The notes below the pieces were generated by a model that made no database searches, was not told the origin of the DNA, and saw nothing but the letters and a program-made list of their open reading frames with translations. From Amanita rubescens (lineage: Eukaryota > Basidiomycota > Agaricomycetes > Agaricales > Amanitaceae): a DNA stretch of 64,000 bases. The stretch lies in the NCBI GenBank assembly GCA_015039365.1, contig WION01000292.1, forward strand, positions 1 to 64,000. The letters run 5' to 3'. The position numbers and the translations under genes were made by a program. Positions 14,503-26,340 of this stretch are shown here, piece by piece (the stretch's first letter is position 1; the number at the start of each line of letters is the position of its first letter).

Positions 14503-15012
14503 ACCATTTTTTGATCAAATTTCCTGCCTTTTTGCTGGTCTTTTTTGTTTCGAAGATACCTTTCTTGTCAACCAAAAAGTCAACGTATCGTATTTGTATA
14601 TTTATTATTGTCGACTTCGTCGTACCAAGCTTTTATCTTAGATACGCGTTCGGGCACGTGTTTGTTATTACGGGTCAAGGAGTTTAAAATGTAACTATAC
14701 TTCAACTTGATGAAGGTTTCCTACCCAACTACCTTAATGACAATAGGACAAGGGCAGACGACTCGTCTCTGCGACCTTTTCCCAGATTCAGTGATGTGGT
14801 GTGGCCCTTTTAATATATCATTCATATACTCTGTTACAATTGCATGTAAAGCGATATCGATCAATCGATCAACAATGCTATCAAACAAGCTATCATTACG
14901 AGCTACTACGTAAAGCGGAATACACGAAAAATACAGTAGTAAAACGCGCTGCGAAAACACTTGACAAAGCGAAAGCGAAAGCATAAAGACTAAAAAATAT
15001 ACCATATCATCA
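14503..15012. other. Convergent intergenic region
   Basis: About 510 bp between two convergent genes. AT-rich, with no frame that resembles a protein; it should contain both 3' untranslated regions. Confidence 0.45.
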
Positions 15013-17067
15013 TTAATCCCCATACCCGAAACACGATCCACAAATCGTCTTCACCCCACCCCTCACCAACGCTTCTGCCACGCGAAATATCGCGAACCCA
15101 GTACGAGACTTGACGGCCGTTTGCTCGTCTATCAATTGACCCGCACCCGCACCAGTGCCTACGTCCGCAATCCCAACTGCATCCGAATCTTCTGCAACGG
15201 CGTCTTCAACAGCACCACCTTTATGCGTCTCAACGTTCAGCAAAGAACGAGAATGACGGGACCTTACAGACGCAGGTGAAGGTGAACGCGAGGGCGAGTG
15301 AGACCTTGTCCTTGATAGAGGCGGCGGCACGAGCAGATCAGACTCGACGATGGGCGGCGGCCTCGATTTTTCGTTTTGCTTCTCTTCTTCTTCTTTTTCC
15401 GTCCCCGCTCCTCCCACTTCCGACGACGTCCCTCGCAAATTCATCAAAGAAACAATCCGATCCAGCTTTTCTTGTTTAGCACAATCCACCCCCCCATTCC
15501 CATTCCCTTCGTCCTTTTCTTTTCCCTTTCCCTTTTCTTGCTCGCTCAAACCCGACGACTTTCCAGCGCTGCTTTTACTCCGGGACATTGACATCCTCAC
15601 AGATTTGGGAAACAAACCACGAACTTCAGGCCGAGGAACCGTTCTCGTGAACAGAAAATCTCGCATTTTCTTCATGCTCAGTTTCGGATCGGTCGTTAGC
15701 TCGGGGGAGGTACTCGACCCCCCTGACCCCCCGGATCCGGATCCAGAGGCGGATTTGGAGTGGGAGAGGCTAAAACCTCTCCGCTTCTTCTTGTTGGATT
15801 TATCGGCTTTGCTACCCGATTGATCGTTGGCGTCGTCGTCACCCATGCTCATGGGTCTGCTCCGTGCGTCATACCACGTGGTAGGGCTGGTGGGCGTCGT
15901 TGGTGACGCGCTGGGGTTCGCTGCAGTGTTGGATGGCGTTGCTATATTTGATACGGGGGGAGGATCTGAGGGCCGATCCTCGCTGCTCTCGTCTGACTCG
16001 CTTGAGCTAGGGGAAAGCGAAATAACTTGAGCTGACGGTTTCCACGCATCATTTGAGGCTGCAACAAGGCTCGGGTAACGAGCTTGTATTTCCCTAATCT
16101 GTATTCCAAGTGATTAATTAATGAGTATATGGTATGCGAGCAGTTTACGTACCGTGCGGAAATAAGAATGATATTCTGACTGTACTTTCTTCCAAATGTC
16201 TGCGTTTAGTGAAGGTGGTAGAGCCATCGCACCTGGCGAGGTAGGTGAGGTGGGTTGTACGTTCGGATCGCTGGTTAGAGCGGCCACGGCTGCTGAAGCG
16301 TCCAGTTCTTCCTTTACGAAAGCCCACCATTTCGCAAGAGAAGTGATGTGGTGGACAAAATCGACCAAGAGGCCGACATTTGCATGAAGGTCGAGGCCAA
16401 CGTCTCTTAACGACTTGGTAAGGTTGTGGTTGGCTAAAGAAAAAAGTTAATAATAGACCGGATAGGAACGATCTGCAGCGCACGTTGTTCCGGGTCGAGC
16501 GGGATGATTACCATCACGTTCCTTTTCTCCTTCGTCCATGCTGCAACCTGAGTAATATGAATCAGGATCGTTAATATTGTATGTCGGAGTCATCGCGCAC
16601 TTTGTATATGTCCTGCCTAACATCCGTGAACGCCTGAGTCATCTTCTGTGCGTAACTGTCGCCGATAGCTGCTAGTCCTGCTAGACTGCTCAACCCGTCA
16701 TCAGCACGACGAGGGACAATGCTCCACTCCTGTCCAGGAACGTTTATCTCTGATAGCCGAATAGCTTCGTCAGCTAGTTTGAGAGCCATTTGGGCTGCAA
16801 GCATGCTCATATCGATGCCGCCGATGAGGGTCTTAATTTTGTCGACGACTCGGTTCGTGAGTCCAACATCCTGTGCCAATCTGCAAACACGTCAAATCGT
16901 AGTCGTGGATAGAGGTAAAAACGCGCATACCCAGTTGGTCGGAGAAGACAGAACGGAGCTAGTCGTTCCAATGTTTTTCTTGTTGCTTTTGCCAAGCCGT
17001 GTACATTAAGATCATCGATACTTGAGTTCCTGTTGGCCCTGTGTTGTGGAGATGAGACCGACGCCAT
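15013..17067 (-). CDS. Hypothetical Ser-rich protein with helical N-terminal half, 615 aa
   Basis: Five exons: 16931-17067, 16601-16880, 16484-16547, 16153-16433, 15013-16098 (1848 nt). The first 260 residues look helical (for example the segment VDKIKTLIGG, MLAAQMALKLADEAIRLSE, IWKKVQSEYHSYFR), while the remainder is low complexity: Ser/Pro/Gly-rich stretches, an SGSGSGGSGGSS run, KKKRRGFSLSHSKS basic patches, a Glu/Lys-rich block (EQEKGKGKEKDEGNG) and RSHSPSRSPSPAS. The extreme C-terminus ends CGSCFGYGD. I do not recognise the family; the layout suggests a cytoplasmic or cortical scaffold protein with a disordered, probably phosphorylated tail. Exon 3 is held in frame only if its donor is GTGCGC, which keeps WTKEKRNVMVI intact. 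Confidence 0.65.
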
Positions 17068-17113
17068 CGAAGTGCGTGAGGTGGTGACAGGGGAAAGGAG
17101 AGAAAGCGCTAGA

Positions 17114-17125
17114 GCTTATATACGC
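17114..17125 (-). promoter_or_regulatory. TATA element of the Ser-rich protein gene
   Basis: Minus-strand GCGTATATAAGC about 50 bp upstream of the ATG at 17067. Confidence 0.45.
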
Positions 17126-17713
17126 AGCAACGATGGGGTAATGTTTCTCGAAGGTCCAGAGGAACACTAAGCCCAAAACTGGGATATATTACTTGCACGA
17201 GGCAGCGTCGTGGACGCGTGTTGCACAGTAGTTTCCGAGAATGCAACAATTTGGCGAAAGGGCGGAAAATCATTGAGGTGTCGTAAGGGAACGAGGCGAT
17301 TTGTCAGGGTCAGCTCGATGATCGGCACTGCATTTTGCATTTTAGCAGCAATAATCGGCAATGGATGAGAGTGAAGCGGACATGCATGTCGCGCATTATC
17401 TGATCGAAAGATCGGCTACTAGTCATCCAATGGGAGACGACAAAGGAAGCCTCATGTTGTCAACGAGGTAGGTTAGTCGTTTTCCGTATGTCACGATGGA
17501 CGCGTGTGGCCCTGACACAGCACCGGCTGCAATTACGTATTGTTCGGGAGCATGCTGGCTGTGTCCAAGGACCAGCTGGCCATAAAAGCAGACAATCAGC
17601 CATTGTCGGAGCCGAGCGTGGGCTCAAGCTGGACAATGGGATTCCAATTGTGGGCCTGCGAACAAGATCAATTGCCTAATTGGGCCAATTGCTGTTTCTG
17701 CCAACCTCGTGGT

Positions 17714-17722
17714 GTATAAAAG
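17714..17722 (+). promoter_or_regulatory. TATA element of the NAPE-PLD-like gene
   Basis: GTATAAAAG lies about 30-40 bp upstream of the ATG at 17753, implying a very short 5' untranslated region. Confidence 0.5.
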
Positions 17723-17752
17723 ATCCTCAAAACAGGATGCATAGCATTCGAA

Positions 17753-19414
17753 ATGTCTACCACTACCGTTACTGTTCTACCGCCCAAGAAGACCACTGAG
17801 GGCAAACCTGCGCATTGGAAGAACAACATTCCTAGCAAGTTTGTTAATCCATGGCCCAGCTACCGTATCTATCCCTCCATGTTCAGAATCGCCCCTTATG
17901 TTCGTTTTTTCTCCATCTGAACCTTTCATGCACAATCTGATAAGGATTCCCGGGCAGATGGCGTTCACTCTGTTAAATTGGTCGTACCCCAAGAAGAGTC
18001 CAGATGCTCTCGTTCCCGTAATCATGCCAAACTGGGAAGTTGGACGTGGAATTAACCACAAGATCAAAGCAACATGGCTCGGACACGCATGCTTCCTAGT
18101 CGAGCTTCCAGCGAAACCTTCGGACCCAAGGGGCATACGTATACTATATGATCCGGTCTTTAGCATGCGCTGTTCCTCGTCTCAAACTCTCGGACCAAAG
18201 CGGTACACGCGTGCGTCGCCACTCAACCTCGTCAGATGACGTCAGAGCTGATTCTCCATTTTCCAACAGCCGCCCCTTGCAATATCGAGGAAGTTCCGGA
18301 CATCGATGTCATCATCATTTCCGTAAGCCCGCGTTTTTACATGTCATCGTTGACGTACTGACCCCTGTTATCCAGCACGACCACTATGATCAGTAAGTTC
18401 TCCTGGTCTGATCTATCCAATCCATGTCTGATTATGTCGCGCCAGCATGGACTTTGACACCTTACAGGCCATCTTCCAACGTCCGCGCAAGCCGCTCATC
18501 TTTGCCCCACTCGGCAACCGGGACTTTTTAACGTCTACCGGTGCGGACCCCAACGATATCCACATCATGGACTGGTGGCAGTCGAAACGCGTCGAAATCC
18601 AGATACCAATTAATACCCCCTCCGAAACCACCTCCGGAGAACCCTCCAAGGAAACACCCACGTCTACCTTGACGTTTGATATAACGTGTACACCTTCTCA
18701 ACACTTCACGGGACGCATAATCGTTGACGACTATCATACCCTCTGGTGTTCCTGGGTCGTAGAAGCGCCCTCTACGACTGCCGACCCGTCTCTAGCCCCT
18801 GCACCTGTCCCAAATGCGGGGAATGATGCGACAGCTAATAACGGGGATGGGGCAGGCACAACCCAGCCCAATGAGAATGGTACCTCCGCGATCGAACCCG
18901 AAGAGGATATCCCTCGAGGGGAAACCGTCAAAGTATACTTTGCAGGCGACACTGGTTATCGCGCCGTTAAAGGCGGCGAAGATGAAGACAAGTTCCCTCA
19001 TTGTCCCGCCTTCAAAGAGATCGGAGACGTTTTTGGTGGCTTTGATTTTGCCATGATACCGATTGGGTGGGTAGATAAGTCCTTTTCGTTTCCTCCAACC
19101 TGAACTAACGCCTTGGTGCATTGTAGGGCGTATCGGCCTCGACAGGTCATGTCTCCTATCCATTGCGCTCCTCAAGACAGCGTTCGTCTCTTCAAGGACA
19201 TACGCGCTCGTAAAGCGCTCGGCATGCACTGGGGGTAAGTTTACATTCCCTTTCTTTACCTTTCGTTAAGTCTAACACCGCAAACAGAACGTGGATCTTG
19301 ACAACTGAACCAGTCGACGAACCACCCAAACTTTTGCGTTCTGAATGCACGAAGCTGGGTATCTCCCACCGCGACTTTGACATTTGCGATATTGGCGAAA
19401 CACGGTTTTTCTGA
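17753..19414 (+). CDS. NAPE-PLD-like metallo-beta-lactamase-fold hydrolase, 441 aa
   Basis: Resembles N-acyl-phosphatidylethanolamine phospholipase D (yeast Fmp30 family), a zinc hydrolase releasing N-acylethanolamines from membrane lipids. Seven exons: 17753-17899, 17958-18210, 18270-18322, 18376-18392, 18446-19066, 19127-19234, 19288-19414 (1326 nt). Visible signatures: NPWPSYR near the N-terminus, ATWLGHACFL, the metal motif HDHYDH (residues 152-157), FAPLGN, TCTPSQHFTGR, VYFAGDTGY and a C-terminal CAPQDSVRLF / MHWGTW stretch. The HDHYDH motif is carried almost entirely by a 17-nt microexon. A Pro/Asn/Gly-rich insertion after WCSWVVEAP (about residues 260-300) is longer than in the animal enzyme and is probably a loop. 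No signal peptide is evident; membrane association is expected from the family. Confidence 0.9.
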
Positions 19415-19762
19415 TCTTGGTTCTAGTTTTTAAGTAAATGAGAGAAGTTATCTTTCTTGCTTATTTGGAATGGCTGAAACTTTAATGATACCCTACTACT
19501 ATAAATCGATCGCGGCCTTACTGCCATGAATGCCACACGCGAGTACCGGCTTGTCGCTTATACCTGATGTGTTGTGCTCATGTAGGTAGTAAAATGAACC
19601 GACGCTTCTGATGATGATTCTATGCCCCTATGTTCAATGCGTGGCAGTCATATGTTGCCACATGCCGTCCGAACAGTGCGATCATGACAACCAAAGTGTC
19701 CGAGTCACTGATGGATGAGTCAAAGCTAACACGGTTGTGACTCCCTGGGTACTACCATCAAC

Positions 19763-19968
19763 TCATGTACACTCCTCGCCTTCATAGTCAGATTTTGGCC
19801 AGAGTTTAACACCACCGTATGCGGAAATTAGCTCGGAGGAAAGGTCCGACTTGGTGACTTTGAACTGGACTAAAGCAACGGTAAGTAAGGACAACATAAG
19901 TACTTACGTTGAGTTACAAAATCTACCAAATCAGTATGCGTCATCTGAAAAGTATCCGACACAATCAT
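19763..19968 (-). CDS. Possible small two-exon gene, 55 aa
   Basis: Exons 19908-19968 and 19763-19869 join at a canonical GTAAGT...TTTAG intron and give an open product ending in KLWPKSDYEGEECT. The true start may lie further upstream, because a minus-strand TATAAAAGG occurs near 20226-20238. I do not recognise the product. Evidence is limited to the clean intron and the protein-like second exon. Confidence 0.3.
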
Positions 19969-20335
19969 TCTGAAGGATCCAGGGCTAAGCGCTAACCAAC
20001 GCATCACTATCACAAGCGCACAGCGACGCGCTCGGCGCCCGGAATGTTCGATGCGGCCGGAGACGAAGCCCTCGAGGCACGTCAAAATTATGCAACAGGA
20101 TATCGGTGCGCAAGTTGGAAACGAAGGATGCAGACGTCGGTGTCGGTGTTTACTCAATGTAACTCTCGGAGAGTTGTGCAAGAGCAACATGGCCAACGAT
20201 GGCAATACGTACTGGCAGCCTGAGGTCCTTTTATACCGTTTGGTTTCAGTTCAACAGTGAGTTCAACCCGTACTACCTGCCAAAAAAGGTGATGCGCGTG
20301 ACATTGGTCTCAATTGATCTCAGTATGACTCTGAC

Positions 20336-20344
20336 TATAAAAGG
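20336..20344 (+). promoter_or_regulatory. TATA element of the S1-like protease gene
   Basis: TATAAAAGG, 58 bp upstream of the ATG at 20402, followed by a pyrimidine-rich tract typical of fungal start regions. Confidence 0.5.
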
Positions 20345-20401
20345 AGGTCCACTCTCCTAACGCGCTCAACTCGCTCTTCTCGCTACTACTCTCATAGTGC
20401 A

Positions 20402-22611
20402 ATGTCTGAAAACCTCACAAGCGAGTTCTTTTACGTTTTATTGGTCTTCTTCCGTACTGACCCACCGTATACTTTTCTAGATTTCGAGGATTACGTCTTG
20501 CACTCACCAGCGTTCGACGAGGCGTGCGCCAGGAACGCCAGGGCCCACTGCCTATCCGATTTGGACTACTCGGACTACAGCGATCCCTGGGAGAAGAACT
20601 CCTCTTCCTCGAGTCCCTACGATGTCTCCGAGCTCGAGGCCAACCGTTACTATTATGGTCTCAGGGGTTACAGACGTCGGGGCCCCAAGTTGATCTTCCG
20701 GACGTCCAAGGATGTCATCACAGCGCCCACTGGGGCAGAGTGGGAAGAACCTCGTTTCATGCGGCTTCTGCCAGTCTACGATCACCACACGCTTGGCAAG
20801 GATGATCTGTGGGCTACTATTCGTTCTAAGGTTCGTGACCTTCTTGAAGTGCAGTAATCTGCGGACTGACATTCGTTCCAAGATTGTTGAACTCCTCGAC
20901 CAGCGAGACATCCAGCATTCGTCCGTCGACCTTGTTCGTTTCAGCTGGTTTGAGGAGAATGATGAGAACAAGAACGACGAGGATGATGAGGAGAACGAGG
21001 AGAACAAGAACGATGAGGATGATGAGGAGAACGAGGAGAACAAGAACGACGAGGATGAGGAGGACAACGAGGAGGACAAGGACGACGGGGATGATGAGGA
21101 GAACAAGGACGACGGGGATGATGAGGAGAACAAGGACGACGGGGATGATGAGGAGAACGAGGACGACAAGGATTTCGACTTCAAGGTCGCCCCGTACGGG
21201 AAAACGGTCGTTATCACTCCCGTCACAATTTGGGTGGGAGTCTTGCCCGATACTCTTACCGGCGAGGTCGCATTCCACTCTTCAAACGACATCCTTGATC
21301 TCCTTAAGGAGCACGGCATTTCCGACGTCGATGTTGCGTACCGTGAGTCGGTGGTCAGGAGCTTCAGTGGTCCCGAACTGTTCGCACCCGTCTCGGATTT
21401 CGATCCCCTCAAGGCCGTCATCGGTCCCGTGACTACTGCACTTAGCTTCCCTATCGCTGGCTTGAACATGCTCGAGACGGAGGGAACAATGGGCTTCTAC
21501 TTCAGAGTGGGTAAAGATCGTTACGCCGTCATGGCCCGCCACGTCTTGTTCCCTGAAGACGAAGGCAATAATCCATACTCCTACGTCGGTACGTTCTTCT
21601 CTCCGCCGAGATGAGCGCAATTTTGACTATACCTATAAAGCCGGGCCTAAGAAGGAGGTCGTCCTCATGGGCACCAAATCTTTCACCAACTTCATCGTAT
21701 CCATCCAGTGCCATATTAACGACATGAATAGCACGGTTAAATACTTGGAGCGGGTTACGGCGTCGTTAACGGCGAAATCGGAGGGCGGTGGCCCTAATGC
21801 TGAGCAGGCAGCACAGCTGGTGGAGACTCAATGTAAGCTGAGCAAGGCACGAACGGCGATTGAGGAGCTCAAGAGGTTCTTCCTGAAGACGAGGAAGCAG
21901 TGGGCGAAGCCGAAGGACCGGGTCATTGGACATGTTGTCTGGGCACCCAGTGTCTCTACCACTCCTCACAGTTATACAAAGGATATTTGCGTCGTCAAGC
22001 TCGATGAGGAGAAGTTCTCGCAGAACTTCAGGGGGAACGTGCTCGACTTTGGTGCGTGCTGATCCGTCTAGCTAAAGGCGTCCAATCTTACTGTTCATAT
22101 TCCAGGCCCTATGACCGACCTCGTCAAGTTCATCAGGTTGATGCGCCCTCGCATCAATACGCTGTCCGATTTCAATTATACAGCCGATGGACTCGTCGAG
22201 CTCAATGGCATTCTCTCCGCCGAAGAGATACGCGCATTCAACAACAAAGATCACGGCAGAGGTGTCTCTGGACAATACGTTATAAAACGTGGCCTCACCA
22301 CGCTCGTCACGGTCGGTTGTTTGAATGGATTTGAGTCTCATGTTCGCCGTTACTTCGCCCTAGGCAGCCGCAATTCTGTGGAAGCAGCAGTCTACCCCTA
22401 TTACAATGACTCCGGTCCGTTCTCCAAGCGCGGGGACTCTGGGTCCATCATCGTCGACGCCCAGGGCAAGTTTGTCGCTCTCCTCACCAGTGGCACGGGT
22501 TCAACCGATATCTCTGACATCACGTTTGGTTCTCCAATGTACTGGCTCTGGGAGATCATCGAGGCCAAGTTCCCCGGTGCCAGCCTCTCCTTCGAAGGCT
22601 GCGACAACTAG
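20402..22611 (+). CDS. Trypsin-fold (S1-like) serine protease with acidic repeat, 683 aa
   Basis: Exons 20402-20830, 20883-21588, 21641-22051 and 22106-22611 (2052 nt). A possible catalytic triad is present: VMARHVLF (H363), KDICVVKLD (D493) and KRGDSGSIIV (S627); GDSGS is the hallmark of chymotrypsin-like enzymes. Between His and Asp sits a helical segment of about 65 residues (MNSTVKYLERVTAS... ...SKARTAIEELKRFFLKTRK) that typical trypsins lack. The N-terminal 360 residues are unlike any protease domain I know and include a Tyr/Ser-rich start and an Asp/Glu/Asn/Lys tandem repeat. There is no signal peptide, so an intracellular enzyme is more likely than a secreted one. The family seems restricted to basidiomycetes in my memory; activity is inferred from the triad. 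Confidence 0.75.
20950..21172 (+). repeat. In-frame acidic tandem repeat
   Basis: Inside the S1-like protease gene. A 12-residue unit of the type DEDDEENEENKN occurs about 2.5 times, followed by three copies of a 27-nt unit encoding DDGDDEENK. All units are multiples of three, so copy number can change without breaking the frame. Confidence 0.85.
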
Positions 22612-23028
22612 GTTTGTCTCTTCTTTCTGCCTGGCGAGACGTCTCGCATGGTTTGTTTCTACCATCCCCTATCGTAGAGTGGGTGGGAGTCTGGTACAAC
22701 GCATATTTCTCTCGAGTCTCTACCTAAATTTACATACATGAAAATTGATGCTGACTGGGAATCATGTGCGGCCCCGGCCCCCCTGATCTATCGGACTTGA
22801 AAATTAGCTCATCGGTTTCCGGACGTAGAACATGCTTGCTCTATCATGCTTGATCTAAATGATAAACTTGGATGTTGGTTCACATTCTTTTGGTGCTTAG
22901 TACTTACATCAATCCTTGTCTCAGTGTTGGTAGGTTCCTTCAAGGCCCACCAGGCAGTCAGATTAGTATAGATCCTGGACCTAGTACATCACATCAAACT
23001 ACCAGGTGCTCCAGAAATTCCTTGTTAC
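22612..23028. other. Intergenic, no supported gene
   Basis: About 420 bp between convergent genes; I see no frame, RNA gene or repeat. Confidence 0.45.
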
Positions 23029-23429
23029 TCATGTATTAGCCAGCGCGTCTATCTGTATGTGCCAGCCGCACGCTTTGTCGCTCCACTGATGAGTTGAGAA
23101 CATCAACTCCTATGATTGCTAGATGAAAAGATTGATGTACCTGCAAGAAGTAGCTTCCATCTTTACGGGTTCCTACGTTAATGTATAACTGATTCTTGTT
23201 TTTGACTGTAAAATAAGTTGAATTTGTAGGAATATAACTAAATTCGAGGTCCTTTAAATACATAACATGGTTAGCTAGCTTGCAAGCGGCAGATAATAGA
23301 GGAACATACAACAATGCCGTCGTTAACAGTAGTGACGACCGGATCGCCGTTTCTGCCCGCATTGGAGACATAGACTTTATGTTTGCATGCACTCTCGCAT
23401 TCGATGTGGCCCTCAAATGTTTTCATCAT
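23029..23429 (-). CDS. Orphan small protein, 84 aa, three exons
   Basis: Exons 23310-23429, 23141-23251 and 23029-23052 join through three clean phase-0 GT-AG boundaries (255 nt). The product begins MMKTFEGHIECESA, contains alternating polar and hydrophobic stretches such as KVYVSNAG, VVTTVNDGIV, FSYIPTNSTYFTV and QLYINVGT, and ends LQIDALANT. The alternation suggests an all-beta fold. There is no signal peptide and no family that I recognise. Its position beside an S1-like protease and a beta-trefoil-like protein is suggestive only. The last exon is just 24 nt including the stop. Confidence 0.5.
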
Positions 23430-23709
23430 AGTGAGCTCTTGGGTTCAGGTGCTGGGTTGATGCGGCAAACTAGGCTTTGCTTTCGGTTCCCAGTCTGAGA
23501 TCTGAGGGCTCCCAGACTGGAAGGCTGTTTGGCAGCTTTCTAGAAGTGAATAGATTGAGGCATCCCGTGTGATAGATGATGATTGGATGTCTTACATAAG
23601 TATGCTACTTATAGTTAGTAAGATATTATGCCTTGTTTGGCTGGCCGAGGATTGCCGAACGTATGGACGTCACTATCCTTCCTATCCGGTTGAAAGCCGC
23701 CACCTTGAC

Positions 23710-24120
23710 ATGGGGAAACGAAAAGCTAACAAAAGACGAAAGGTGGTAACCACCGCTGAAGAGGTGGCAGCGTCGGTCGACCTGAAAGAAGGATGGCTCG
23801 ACAAGCTCCTAGAATTGCCAACAGACGAACTCGCTAAGCTTCGTAGGTGACATTGCCAACCACGGTAAAGTCAAGACCGCCGCCATCGAGATGGCCAGAG
23901 CCAGCCTCTCCGGTGTAAAATGGATTGATCCCGCTGAAAGATTTAGCCTCCGCAATAGGCTGGAAAATAACCAATTCGACCGAGTTGTTACCCCTATGTA
24001 TCGCCTCCCGCCATCCGTTCATGAGATCGTGTTCGAGGCAGCGTGGCATACACAAGACGTCTATCAAGAGCTGCGGGCGCAGAGGAGCAAAGCGGCAAGG
24101 TTCAGAACCATGGATCCGGT
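23710..24120 (+). pseudogene. Possible broken gene, NLS-containing fragment
   Basis: A frame starting MGKRKANKRRK (a nuclear-localisation-like start) runs to LPTDELAKLRR and stops; a second frame, one base out, continues DIANHGKVKTAAIEMA... ...RSKAARFRTMDP. No intron of normal size can bridge the two, so if they belong together there is a frameshift. A similar-length frame is open on the opposite strand. Not recognised. Confidence 0.25.
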
Positions 24121-24352
24121 ATGTCAGCAAAGCCGTTTGTTATGCTTTTCCGATCTTAAGATGTCGCTTTACAAATCAGGCTTGTGTTTTTATCTTTCAT
24201 GCATCCTCTGTCTCGTACTCGCCCCTGTTGGGGCCCTAGGCTACTCATCAAAAAGTGATGAGCCTGCCATTTCCTTCCCCTCTTTTTTTCTTTTACCGCT
24301 AGAAACAAACCGCGAGTCACGACGATTCGTACGTGACATAGACCGCCGATAG

Positions 24353-25565
24353 ACGGTATGGTCCCACGAGACCATTTGCCTGCTCATTTGAAGAATATGC
24401 CATGGAAAGTTGTGCTTGGGGGAAATAGCAATTGAGATGGTAGCAAGGGAATGGGTTGGTGAGCTATTCTTCCGACCAACGGGACAACCGCGCCTATCTG
24501 CGTGGTCCGTGGTGGATCCTATGAGGTGGGAAATCCCTTATGGAGTATGTAAACTTGGTTACTATTCATTGACGACGTTCTGATGTGCGTGAAGTATGGA
24601 TTCATGCCCGAGGGCCCGAACAAGGGATCGAGAGCGCCGTCATCTAGTCCAAAGCAATCTACGGCGAAAAGAATTATTGTATTCATTGCTCGTTTCCCTC
24701 TAAGTGAAATTAAGATTAGTGCTGACTAGTTGCCGCATTTAAGCTCCTGTGGGACCTGCGATGTGATCGTAAGCGCAGTAACCGTAAGTTGTTCATGGGA
24801 ACCTGGGTTTTTCGGTTGAAGCAGTAGTAGAAATAGATTGTCAATGCAGCATGAGAGTAGATCTACAATAATGTGCTGATGCCGCTAGCGCCGTACCACA
24901 GTTCTGCTTATTATTGAATGATGTTCCATGCGTTGTGATGCGAGCAGTGGCGTGCCACGTTGCCCGCGATGAACAGCGAAGAGGACAAAAAGGTAAGTTG
25001 AGTCATCTCTCAACCTTGCGGACGTTTTCCGGCAATAAAGCGTTACATAAAGAAACACGAACACGGTTTAAGTACGTGAGCCATGCTTAGAGAAAGGGAG
25101 CCGATGTGAAGTGAGCAGCACCTTTCACCACCGACATACGCTGTCGCCTTGAAAGCCGTAGCCCAGCGGCCACGAGAGTTATAAGCGATCGAGCCCATCT
25201 CCGACTCGTCAGTTCGCCATTTTTCGACTGATGAACGTAGTTGTGTCGGAAGCGACGTTGGCGGAGCAAGGAATGGCATATCGAAAATGGACAAAGGTCC
25301 CGAAGCGTGGCGTTCAACTCCTCGCTTGCCCCTAAACGTTAGTTATTCTTTCTTCCAGACCGAGACACTGACCAGTCGAAGATAGACGATATTTATGAAC
25401 TTGGTGTTTCAAGAATCACTCGTACCCGGGGCCTTGGTTCGTCTGGGAACGTTTCGAGGCAGCCGAAATACGAAGCTCAGTCAACGTAACATCCAAAGGT
25501 ATAAAGTTAAGCTGGGTTTGCTACACTCCTCCAGTACTCAAACTCCAGAGCACACCCATCCAGCA
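24353..25565. other. Intergenic, no supported gene
   Basis: About 1.2 kb. Short overlapping minus frames at 25043-25317 have no family resemblance or splice support. No repeat match to the rest of the window was noticed. Confidence 0.45.
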
Positions 25566-26211
25566 ATGTCTTTCACATTCACGATCCAAAGCGTTAAGAC
25601 GGGTGAATCCGTCACCTACATTGGCGAAGAAGATGTGGGTGCTCCAGTGAACACCTCATCCAACCCTGCTGTAAATATTTTATATTTATTCTCCAATTGT
25701 ACGGCCCGCTGATTGTATCCAAGACTCTTATTTTGAGCAAAAATATCACTGACGAGAATATATCCCTTGTTACCATTCAAGGCGCGACTGGATTGTACAT
25801 CGCCCCTGACGATGTATGTCTACTCTCTTTTTACCTCATCTTGGGCGTTAATATTGTCAACTTGTAAAGGATAACAAGCTCGTTTGGTCTTCTGCCGAGT
25901 ATACATGGGAAGTTGCCGTCACTGCTGAAGGTGTTTATGAGTAAGGCACGGCAAACATTCTGATCAACCGGAAGTTTGACGTGATATACATAGGATCTTT
26001 CCACCTGGTAAAAACTTGTTCTGGGCCCAGGATTCCAGCCTTGTTCCTGATGTAAGCACTGTACAGAAATTCCAAAAGAATAAGAGAACTCACATTTACA
26101 CGTTAGATCGAGCTCTTGACGGGAAATGAGACTACAGAGGAGGCAACACTTTGGAATATCGTTTTAGAGGTTGAGGTTCGAAGCAGAAACGGCCGTGCTA
26201 TTAGAAAGTAA
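25566..26211 (+). CDS. Small beta-rich protein, possible beta-trefoil I66-type protease inhibitor, 142 aa
   Basis: Five exons: 25566-25670, 25724-25813, 25870-25940, 25994-26051, 26107-26211 (429 nt). The product starts MSFTFTIQSVKTGESVTY and alternates short hydrophobic strands with turns (TLILSKN, LVTIQGATGLYIAP, KLVWSS, YTWEVAV, KNLFWAQDSS, TLWNIVLEV). Length, absence of a signal peptide and the spacing of the Trp/Phe strands fit the cytosolic beta-trefoil inhibitors of mushroom fruiting bodies (cospin/mycocypin-like, recalled from memory). The reactive loop cannot be identified. The C-terminal RSRNGRAIRK is basic and could be an untrimmed tail. Assignment is tentative; the gene model itself is well supported. 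Confidence 0.6.
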
Positions 26212-26340
26212 TCCCCGAATGTCGCAGGGAAAGCGTGTATAGTAAACTTCTATGCATGCAATTGTTATCCAGTGTTGTATACATGTCATCTCGGAAGACA
26301 TCCCAGTCACGGCAAGCAGTCTGGATATTGGGAGAAAACG

